Assembly: GCA_018821745.1 (NCBI GenBank)
Contig: JAHJLU010000012.1
Span: 1 to 9,536, forward strand
From: Myxococcota bacterium
GTDB lineage: Bacteria > Myxococcota_A > Polyangia > HGW-17
DNA: 9,536 nucleotides
Direction: 5' to 3'
The translations under genes and the position numbers were made by a program. Below are positions 1 through 5,725 of this stretch, piece after piece. The stretch's first letter is position 1. The number at the start of each line of letters is the position of its first letter. The notes under the pieces are model-generated. The model saw only the letters and a list, made by a program, of their open reading frames with translations, did no database searches and had not been told where the DNA came from.

Positions 1-980
1 CCCTTGCCGCCCACCAGGTAGGTCTGGGTGCCGTCGGAGATTTCGTCCTCCACGTGGGTGTATTCGTCCATGCGGTCGGCGTTGTTGGGGATGCCCACGA
101 CGATGAAGGGGCGGACATTGCCCGCATCAAGCTCCATCTCCATAACCCCGTCCACATCCCAGGTGCCGTTGGACCATGGCTGCGCCGTATCAAAGAGGTT
201 GTTGCCGTCGTGCATATAGAGGACCGGATAACTTTGGGTCTCCTGCTCGTAGCCCGGGGGCAGGTAAATGTAAATGTCCCGGGAGTTTCCCAGGGCCGTG
301 GCGGTGATGTCCCGCGTGAGCTCCAGGTGTCCGGCCAGGGGGCTGCCCGCCACCAGGGAGAAGCGCCCGTAGATGTCGTACTGAAAGCGCCGGGAGAGGG
401 GATCGGAGAACCACACCGCGTCGTCGGCATTGTCGCGGGCAATGTATTTGTAGGCTGATCCCTCCTGCAGCTCAGCGGTGAGGGTCATCTCGAGGTGAAA
501 GAAATTGTTGCCCGCGGCGGTCAAGTGGTAGGCGGGATCATCCTCGGCCCATCCATTGAAGTCACCGCTTACCGCGATTGGGGCCAGGCGGCGATTGGGG
601 TCGAAGTCCTCATCGCTGAACTCGTCGTCCTCCTGATCATAGGCGGGGTCGGCGTAGTAGGCGAACACAACGGTCGTCCCTTCACGAATGGGAAATCCGC
701 TCCCCTGCTCAACCCGCTGGATAAATGCGGTGATCGTGTCTGCGGGATCGCCGATTCCCTGTTCCAGACAGGCGATGAGCCCCTGATAGCTCTGGTACTC
801 GGTTAACAGCGCAAAGTCAGCCGGGCACTCGGTAACATTGTTGGTGTTGTTACTGTTATTGACGTTGTTACTGTTGTTGGTGTTGTTCCCATTGTTGAGA
901 TTGTTGGTGTTATTTGAGCTGTCGTCGTCACATGCGGTGAAGAGGGCCAGGATGAGTAGAAGGGTTGCAAAATGGCGCAT
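1..980 (-). CDS. Lipoprotein with CBM48/E-set-like domain and CE1-type esterase domain (C-terminus missing)
   Basis: The minus-strand frame is open from the ATG at 980 to the left edge (326 codons seen). Residues 1-17 are a lipoprotein signal ending in LALFTAC, so Cys17 should be lipidated. Residues 23-48 are an Asn-Asn-X spacer. Residues 135-210 resemble an E-set/CBM48 fold (AVSGDFNGW, then KYIARDN). From about 228 comes the start of an esterase D/CE1-type alpha/beta hydrolase (PF00756): RDIYIYLPPGY, YPVLYMHDGNNLFD and FIVVGIPNN. The nucleophile-elbow serine and the other catalytic residues would lie beyond the edge, so activity cannot be judged. CBM48-CE1 proteins are known acetylxylan or feruloyl esterases, and Fes-type siderophore esterases have a similar order, so the substrate is open. 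Cys52 and Cys71 could form a disulfide. An AAGGAG ribosome-binding site 9 nt upstream fixes the start. The gene is divergent from the LytM-domain gene. Confidence 0.85.
   Translation of the reverse strand, partial: MRHFATLLLILALFTACDDDSSNNTNNLNNGNNTNNSNNVNNSNNTNNVTECPADFALLTEYQSYQGLIACLEQGIGDPADTITAFIQRVEQGSGFPIREGTTVVFAYYADPAYDQEDDEFSDEDFDPNRRLAPIAVSGDFNGWAEDDPAYHLTAAGNNFFHLEMTLTAELQEGSAYKYIARDNADDAVWFSDPLSRRFQYDIYGRFSLVAGSPLAGHLELTRDITATALGNSRDIYIYLPPGYEQETQSYPVLYMHDGNNLFDTAQPWSNGTWDVDGVMEMELDAGNVRPFIVVGIPNNADRMDEYTHVEDEISDGTQTYLVGGK
841..905 (-). repeat. AAC-rich triplet repeat coding for the Asn-Asn-X linker
   Basis: The DNA is an imperfect 9-base repeat of AAC/AAT triplets separated by a third variable codon (Thr, Ser, Gly, Leu or Val). 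It encodes the flexible spacer between the lipid anchor and the folded part of the esterase. Such Asn-rich linkers after the lipobox are common in Myxococcota and Bradymonadales lipoproteins. The repeat could change length by slippage. Confidence 0.75.
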
Positions 981-989
981 GGCAGAGAT

Positions 990-995
990 CTCCTT
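990..995 (-). promoter_or_regulatory. Ribosome-binding site of the esterase lipoprotein gene
   Basis: AAGGAG on the minus strand lies 9 nt before the ATG at 980. It decides the start and places the lipoprotein signal directly at the N-terminus. Confidence 0.8.
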
Positions 996-1014
996 TCAGG
1001 ATGCAGGTAGGCAA

Positions 1015-1023
1015 AGCATAGCA
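1015..1023 (-). promoter_or_regulatory. Possible extended -10 promoter for the esterase lipoprotein gene
   Basis: The minus strand reads TGC-TATGCT, an extended -10 element (TGn) with 4 of 6 matches to TATAAT. It would start transcription near 1008 and give a leader of about 28 nt containing the ribosome-binding site. No good -35 is seen at normal spacing. Confidence 0.35.
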
Positions 1024-1080
1024 CATCAGCGGACCAGAGTGTGCAAACTTCAATTTTTGCGCTCGCGTCCATTTCGCGCT

Positions 1081-1091
1081 ACCACAGTGGT
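1081..1091. repeat. 11-bp palindrome abutting the start codon
   Basis: ACCAC-A-GTGGT is a perfect 5-bp inverted repeat around a single central base and ends at the base before the ATG at 1092. It occupies the place where a ribosome-binding site would normally be. It could be a small operator in the divergent intergenic region, or chance. Confidence 0.4.
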
Positions 1092-2594
1092 ATGCATCTT
1101 CGACCTCCGCCTACTCATTTGCCGGTGCAACCGGACCCACCCAAAGCCAATAAAGCAAAAATATTGCTCTATTTCGCGGGTGTGCTGCTCCTGATCTACG
1201 CCTACGTCTTCTTCTATTCTCCCGCCTCCTGCTCCAACGTGAAGAAAAAGATCGACAAGACGGTCCAGACGAGCTCAAAGGAGCACATCAAGAAGGCCAT
1301 CAAGGGCAAGGTGGATGCGGTCCCCGCAGAGCCCGGCAAGGGCAGCCTCTCGCTGAATATTCCCGGCCAGATTACGGGGGATTTTGAAGACGAGATGCTC
1401 ACGCGTGAGTACCTCATGGCCAAGACCGTCATGGGGACCGTAAAGCGCCGTGAGATCGTCACCGCCGCCCTTATCCGCAATGGTCTTGCGGGTGATGAGG
1501 CCAAGCGGCTGGTGGCGTCCTTTGAGTCACGGGGCGTTTTTAACTTCCGGCGAGCCCAGCCGGGACAGAAGTTTGAGCTCAAGATGTCCCTGGACGGGAG
1601 TCGGGCCTTTTACTTCAATTATCACTACGGACAACGGATCCAGTTGATAGCCGAGCGGACGGCCAAGGGGTTCAAGGCCCGCAAGGTGGTGCACCGAATC
1701 CGGCTGCTGGTCTTCGGGATTGGCTTTCGGATCCATAAAAACCTGGCGGCAACCCTGGCAAAACTGGGAGAAAATTACAGTCTGGTGAAAAAGCTCTCGG
1801 CCCTCTTTGCCGACGAGATCCAGACCCGGGAGCTTCGGGAGGGTGATGATATTACACTCCTGGTGGAGAAGCGTTTTCTCAAGAAGCGCGCCATCGGCTA
1901 CGGTAATATTCTCGCGGTTCGCCTGAACACCCGGGAGAAGGGCGAGTACAATGTCTTCTATTATGAGCCCGGGGGGTATTACACGGCGGACGGGAACTCC
2001 TTTTTCCGGGTCTATCTCTCACGGCCCCTGCCGGGTAACACGCCCCCCGAGAAGGATCCGGTCAATGGAGGGATCGTTTATCCCGCTTCCAGGCGTCCGC
2101 CGGTCTGGGCTTTGTCCGGAGGGACCGTCGCCTCCCTGGGGTGGGCGGGTAAATTCGGTCGCAAAATCGAGATCGACCACCCCGACGGGGTGAGGACCGT
2201 CTACTATCAACTCTCCAGTTTCTCTAAAAAACTCAAAAAGGGGAGCCAGATAGCGCGCAAGGAAGTTATCGGGAGGGCCGGGTATTCGGGGACTACCCCC
2301 GACAAAAACGGTGCGGGAATCCTGGTCTATAAAAATGGCGGAGTGATCTCCCAGTATGCTATCTCCAGTATTCGCGAGCCGGCCATCTCTGCCCAGGCGC
2401 GCGCCGCCTTCCTGGCAAAGGTGAAGATGTACGAGGGGCAGCTCGACTCCATCAAGATCGTTGGTGGGGGCGTTTCCCAGCGGATCTTGTCGCTCAAGGA
2501 GAAGCTGGAGGCCGAGAAGCGGAAGAAGAAAAAAGTCCACCGGAAGAAACGCAGGGGCAAACGCCGCAGACCCGCCATGAAAAAGAGACCCTAG
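1092..2594 (+). CDS. Membrane-anchored MepM/OapA-like protein with degenerate LytM (M23) domain
   Basis: The protein is 500 residues from the ATG at 1092. Residues 23-42 are one hydrophobic segment (signal anchor). Residues 103-315 follow the MepM/YebA family order: a small helical section with GVFNFRRAQPGQKF, then FADEIQTRELREGDDITLLVEKR, then GGYYTADGNSFFRVYLSRPLPG. Residues 325-425 align with an M23/LytM domain (SGGTVASLGWAGKFGRKIEI, HPDGVRTVYYQLS, KKGSQI, IGRAGYSG). The zinc ligands are gone: HxGVD reads NGGIV, HLS reads YQLS, and HLH reads GIL. It is therefore probably not a peptidase, and by analogy with EnvC or NlpD may regulate murein hydrolases (inference). The C-terminal 27 residues are mostly Lys and Arg. 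The start is uncertain: a GTG at 1041 in the same frame adds 17 residues, and neither start has a clear ribosome-binding site. The ATG was chosen because it gives a short N-terminus before the membrane segment. Confidence 0.85.
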   Translation: MHLRPPPTHLPVQPDPPKANKAKILLYFAGVLLLIYAYVFFYSPASCSNVKKKIDKTVQTSSKEHIKKAIKGKVDAVPAEPGKGSLSLNIPGQITGDFEDEMLTREYLMAKTVMGTVKRREIVTAALIRNGLAGDEAKRLVASFESRGVFNFRRAQPGQKFELKMSLDGSRAFYFNYHYGQRIQLIAERTAKGFKARKVVHRIRLLVFGIGFRIHKNLAATLAKLGENYSLVKKLSALFADEIQTRELREGDDITLLVEKRFLKKRAIGYGNILAVRLNTREKGEYNVFYYEPGGYYTADGNSFFRVYLSRPLPGNTPPEKDPVNGGIVYPASRRPPVWALSGGTVASLGWAGKFGRKIEIDHPDGVRTVYYQLSSFSKKLKKGSQIARKEVIGRAGYSGTTPDKNGAGILVYKNGGVISQYAISSIREPAISAQARAAFLAKVKMYEGQLDSIKIVGGGVSQRILSLKEKLEAEKRKKKKVHRKKRRGKRRRPAMKKRP

Positions 2595-2678
2595 GGATGG
2601 GCCCTTCTTTATTGGTTCAGCAGTCCCCCTTTTTATAAAACCGCTCAATAATTATTCAAAAAATCCGCAGAGAATCGA

Positions 2679-3182
2679 CTATTTTCCGTATTTTTCGTTC
2701 AGTCTCTCAAAGACATGAAACACGGCGGGGCAGGTCTCCCGGTTCTTCAGGGAGAGGGCGAGCATCTGGTAGAACTTGGTGACGTGCAGGTAGGGATACT
2801 CACGGCAGGACCGCGGCCGTGCCTCATAGACCAGGCAGGTGTTGTCATCATCGAAGAAGGGGCAGGGGGTCTCCTTGAACACGTAGTCCTCATCACTGTC
2901 CAGCAGCAGGTACTGGTCCACAAAGTCCGGCAGCTTCATGCGGAGGAAGCGGGCCAGTTTGTCGATGTCACCGGTGGTGAGGTGGCGATCCATGGTGCGG
3001 CAGCAGTTTCCACAATCGAGGCAGTTAATTTCCGCAAAAATCTCATCGTTCCACCGATGGACATCGTGGTCCAGATCTTTGGGAGGCTTGTTCTTGAGGG
3101 TTTTTGCCAGGACCCGGTGTACTGCCTTGCGAAGCGAGGCCCGAGAGGTCAATTGTTCAACAGAGAGCATCAATTTGGTCAT
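2679..3182 (-). CDS. YkgJ-family cysteine-cluster protein (CxxCxxCC)
   Basis: The product is 167 residues. It carries the YkgJ family (PF03692) signature: the CxxCxxCC cluster at Cys54, 57, 60 and 61, then Cys107 (TPCPFF), Cys116 (NTCLVYEARP), Cys126 (RSCREYP) and Cys151 (ETCPAVFHV). The family is thought to bind zinc or an iron-sulfur cluster, and its biochemical role is not settled. There is no signal peptide, so it should be cytoplasmic. The first ~50 residues are a helical, basic lead-in. It lies 29 nt downstream of the kinase gene on the same strand, so co-transcription is likely. The ribosome-binding site is weak. A second in-frame Met four codons on (MLSVEQL) is an alternative start. 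Confidence 0.9.
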   Translation of the reverse strand: MTKLMLSVEQLTSRASLRKAVHRVLAKTLKNKPPKDLDHDVHRWNDEIFAEINCLDCGNCCRTMDRHLTTGDIDKLARFLRMKLPDFVDQYLLLDSDEDYVFKETPCPFFDDDNTCLVYEARPRSCREYPYLHVTKFYQMLALSLKNRETCPAVFHVFERLNEKYGK

Positions 3183-3211
3183 TAAAACACCATTGGCCGA
3201 TTTTCAGGGTT

Positions 3212-5482
3212 TTATTTGCCTTCGAGGCGGGAGAGGGCTCTTTTGGCTGCGGCGAAGTTGGGGCTCAGAGAGAGGGCTTTTTTGTAGGCCGCCTTGGCGC
3301 CGGCGGTTTTTCCCAGTTTTACTCGCGCATTACCCAGCTTATACCAGGCCAGGGAAGAGCTGCGAAGGCGGGTGGCCTTTACCAGTGCCCGCTCGGCTTC
3401 GGCGGTTTTTCCCAGCTCGAACGCCGAGGAGGCGAGTCCCATGAGCGCCGCGAAGGAGGATCCCCTGCCGGCAAGCTTTTTGTAAAGGGCATAGGCGCCG
3501 GCAATGTTGCCCTGATTCTGGAGCTGCTTGGCCTTCTCCAGGTCACCGGAGGTGCCGCTCTTCATAGGATCCGTGGGGAGTGTGAACATGGGAACCTTGA
3601 TGTCCGGCTCCATGCTGGGCTTCATGACTCTGACCGTGGTGTGCATGGTGGGGGTCATGGGTTCCACCACCATCGCCGGCGGGACATCCATGACGGGCGG
3701 GACATCCATGGCAGGCGGCACCATGGGATCAGTCACCATGGGCTGGACCGGCGGCGTGGTGTCGGCAACCATGGGTGGCGGATTTTGTGCCGGTGGGGCC
3801 ATGGCGGGGTTCATGTCATTCTTTGCTGCCATGGGAGCGGTGCTCTTGAACTCCATCTCGTCACTGCCGGAGGTGAGTTTCGAGATGATAAACCACAGCA
3901 CAATGGCAAGAAGCACACCGCCGAAGACGATACCGCTCCAGAAGAGGCGCTCCTTGCGGATTTTTTGTGCCCGCTCCTCCATGAGCAGCTCCTGCTTCAT
4001 GATGAAGGTGTCGGAAGGCCCCGAGAGCATGAGGGAGGAGGCGGGGCCTGTGTCGGGATCATCCACGGCGTCCATCTGGGAGGTTGGCGCCTGACCGATT
4101 TTGGGTGCCTCGATGCCGATGAGTACCCCCGCTTTTTTATGGGGGCTCCGGCCCGTCTGGTCCTGAGCGGACTTGGGCTGGTCAACCGATGCGTCGAGGT
4201 TTCGGGCTGTGGTCTGCTCGTAATCCACCTTGCGTGTTTCAACCGGGGAGTCTGAGGTGTTTGTTCCCTGACTCGGCGCTGTAAAAGCGCTCCGGGGATC
4301 AGGTTGGTTGTGATGACCTGCGGCTGCCGACCGGGTGGCTACCTCCACCTGTGATGCGGAGGAGACAGGGATGGAAGCTATGGGGACGCTCAACCCCTGG
4401 AATGTCTCTCCCGGTGCCAGCCGAACCACTCCACCTCCCGCCATGCGGACCATGGAGGGCCCCTCCAGCAGGCCTGGAGGGAGCTGGAGATTGAGATAGG
4501 AGGAGCCGGGGTTGACTCGCTGAGAGTCGCGCTGTGTGGCAACCGTGGGGGCATCGAGCAGGTTGATCAGCGCCTCTTTGAGTTGGAGCACCGTGGCGTA
4601 GCGGTCATCGGGGTTCTTGGCCATACATTTGGCGATTATCTGATCAACACCCCGGGGCAGATTGGGGACCGTTCCCTCAATACGGGGATAGGGGGAGTCC
4701 AGGTGGGCCGCCATGATCTCCAGGATGTTTTTTCCAGAGAAGGGAGGATGACCCGTGAGTGCCTGATAGAGAATAATCCCCAGGGAATAGATGTCGGTGC
4801 GGGGAGAAACCGGCTGGCCCTTCATCTGTTCGGGTGCGGTATAGGTGGGATCACCCAGGGTGAAGCCGATGCCTGATTTTGCCGGATCCTTGCCCCCGGT
4901 GATGATCTTGGCCAGACCAAAATCGAGAATTTTTACAAAATCATCCCGGCTGTCGTGCTTGGTGAACATGAGGTTTCGGGGGCGCAGATCCCGGTGGATA
5001 AAGCCCATGGCGTGGGCCTCCATGAGCCCCTCGCACACTTCCCCGATAATGGAGACAACGCTATGAAAATCCAGGCGGTTACGCTGGGCGATGCGGGTCG
5101 CCAGGGTCTCCCCCGTGAGGAACTCCATGGCGATGTACATCAAGTGATTGGCGGTCTGGCCCAGGTCAAAAACCTTGATGATATGGCTGTTTTCCAGTTC
5201 GGAGACAGAGAGTGCCTCTTTTCTGAACCGCTCCACCGCCTTCTCGTCCTGAAGCAGCTCGCCATGGAGGAGCTTTATGGCCACCCGTTTTCCCAGGTTT
5301 ACGTGGCGCGCGAGATAGACACGCCCGCTGCCGCCTTCTCCCAATTGCTCGAGGATGAGATATCGGTTGTCCAGTTTCGACCCGATCATGGGGTCTTTCT
5401 GGGCAGGACGCAGGCTCAGTCCGCACTTGGGACAGAACCGGGCATCATTTGGAATATGGTTGTTACATCCTATACAATTCAC
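3212..5482 (-). CDS. Zinc-ribbon Ser/Thr protein kinase with transmembrane segment and C-terminal TPRs
   Basis: The chosen start is the GTG at 5482 (756 residues), because it places a typical zinc ribbon at the N-terminus: MNCIGC then DARFCPKCG (Cys3, 6, 17, 20). An ATG at 5512 would add 10 residues; neither start has a strong ribosome-binding site. The PknB-type kinase domain spans about 40-310: glycine loop GEGGSGRV (48-55), VAIK Lys70, alpha-C Glu89, HRDLRPRN (163-170), DFG (187-189), APE (216-218) and DIYSLG. All key catalytic positions are present, except that the usual loop lysine of HRDLKP is Arg167. Residues 311-510 are Ser/Thr/Pro-rich and probably disordered. One membrane helix lies at 513-533, followed by a Met/Pro-rich linker (545-640) and about three TPRs (646-756). 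The predicted topology is kinase inside and TPRs in the periplasm, suggesting that envelope interactions are signalled to the cytoplasm (inference). The YkgJ-family gene follows directly. Confidence 0.93.
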   Translation of the reverse strand: MNCIGCNNHIPNDARFCPKCGLSLRPAQKDPMIGSKLDNRYLILEQLGEGGSGRVYLARHVNLGKRVAIKLLHGELLQDEKAVERFRKEALSVSELENSHIIKVFDLGQTANHLMYIAMEFLTGETLATRIAQRNRLDFHSVVSIIGEVCEGLMEAHAMGFIHRDLRPRNLMFTKHDSRDDFVKILDFGLAKIITGGKDPAKSGIGFTLGDPTYTAPEQMKGQPVSPRTDIYSLGIILYQALTGHPPFSGKNILEIMAAHLDSPYPRIEGTVPNLPRGVDQIIAKCMAKNPDDRYATVLQLKEALINLLDAPTVATQRDSQRVNPGSSYLNLQLPPGLLEGPSMVRMAGGGVVRLAPGETFQGLSVPIASIPVSSASQVEVATRSAAAGHHNQPDPRSAFTAPSQGTNTSDSPVETRKVDYEQTTARNLDASVDQPKSAQDQTGRSPHKKAGVLIGIEAPKIGQAPTSQMDAVDDPDTGPASSLMLSGPSDTFIMKQELLMEERAQKIRKERLFWSGIVFGGVLLAIVLWFIISKLTSGSDEMEFKSTAPMAAKNDMNPAMAPPAQNPPPMVADTTPPVQPMVTDPMVPPAMDVPPVMDVPPAMVVEPMTPTMHTTVRVMKPSMEPDIKVPMFTLPTDPMKSGTSGDLEKAKQLQNQGNIAGAYALYKKLAGRGSSFAALMGLASSAFELGKTAEAERALVKATRLRSSSLAWYKLGNARVKLGKTAGAKAAYKKALSLSPNFAAAKRALSRLEGK
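3678..3710. repeat. 18-bp tandem repeat in the Met/Pro-rich linker of the kinase
   Basis: GGCGGGACATCCATG occurs at 3678-3692 and again at 3696-3710, a period of 18 bases (six codons). It encodes the MDVPP(A/V) units of the extracytoplasmic linker. More degenerate versions of the same unit follow on both sides. Confidence 0.75.
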
Positions 5483-5517
5483 GGTACACCCGGGCTTTGC
5501 CGCTCTCCACATGGGCA

Positions 5518-5559
5518 GTCAGTCACGACACTGACAGGAGAGTCTTGTCTTTGTCAGTG
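5518..5559. promoter_or_regulatory. Inverted-repeat cluster upstream of the kinase gene (possible operator or leader structure)
   Basis: Three related arms are present: GTCAGT (5518-5523), CACTGACA (5529-5536) and TGTCAGTG (5552-5559). The last two form a perfect 8-bp inverted repeat with a 15-nt spacer. The first two form a perfect 6-bp inverted repeat with a 6-nt spacer (5518-5535). The central arm can therefore pair with either neighbour. The 5552-5559 arm touches the predicted -10 hexamer, which suits a repressor or activator site. Confidence 0.5.
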
Positions 5560-5587
5560 AATATAGAGCATAATGGTTCATTATCAA
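5560..5587 (-). promoter_or_regulatory. Sigma70-type promoter of the kinase-ykgJ transcript
   Basis: The minus strand carries TTGATA (5587-5582), a 16-base spacer and TATATT (5565-5560). Each hexamer has one mismatch to consensus. Transcription would start near 5553, which gives a leader of about 40-70 nt depending on the kinase start used. Confidence 0.6.
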
Positions 5588-5621
5588 ACTACTAAACGGA
5601 CTTCCTGCGGAAAAATGCCCG

Positions 5622-5645
5622 TCGCCGGGGATTTAGCCCTGGCGA
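5622..5645 (-). terminator. Probable terminator after the lysine-rich lipoprotein gene
   Basis: The minus strand folds as TCGCC-A-GGG, loop CTAAAT, CCC-C-GGCGA: eight pairs with one internal A/C mismatch. A run of five T follows after a 6-nt gap (5615-5611). The gap makes it weaker than a classic intrinsic terminator, but its position between stop codon and next promoter is right. Confidence 0.45.
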
Positions 5646-5659
5646 TTATGGCCTGTTAC

Positions 5660-5674
5660 TGCTCAGGATGAGCA
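5660..5674. repeat. Small hairpin TGCTCA-N3-TGAGCA
   Basis: A perfect 6-bp stem with a 3-nt loop lies between the stop codon at 5726 and the terminator-like hairpin at 5622-5645. It has no T-run of its own. It may help protect the mRNA 3' end or assist termination. Confidence 0.4.
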
Positions 5675-5725
5675 TGGGTCCCTGCTGATAATTATGAGGA
5701 GGATGGGGGGAAGAGAGGAAAAGAA

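Noticed and set aside
54..806. Plus-strand open frames at 54-458 and 495-806
   Set aside because: Both are antisense to the esterase lipoprotein, which is open across the whole region with a signal peptide, ribosome-binding site and hydrolase motifs.
2593..2605. AGGG-ATGGG-CCCT hairpin followed by a T-rich stretch after the LytM-domain gene
   Set aside because: The stem is only 4 bp, overlaps the stop codon and the T-run is interrupted, so it is not a convincing terminator.
2019..2648. Minus-strand open frame of 209 codons
   Set aside because: It is antisense to the LytM-domain gene, has no recognisable domain, and the plus strand carries family motifs throughout.
2647..2656. AATAATTATT palindrome between the convergent genes
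   Set aside because: A 10-bp AT-only palindrome is likely by chance in AT-rich spacer, with no GC stem or T-run to make it a terminator.
3104..4255. Long plus-strand open frame (383 codons), rich in Gly and His
   Set aside because: It lies antisense to the kinase gene, whose kinase, membrane and TPR features are clear. Its composition is that expected from the complement of the Met/Pro repeat region.
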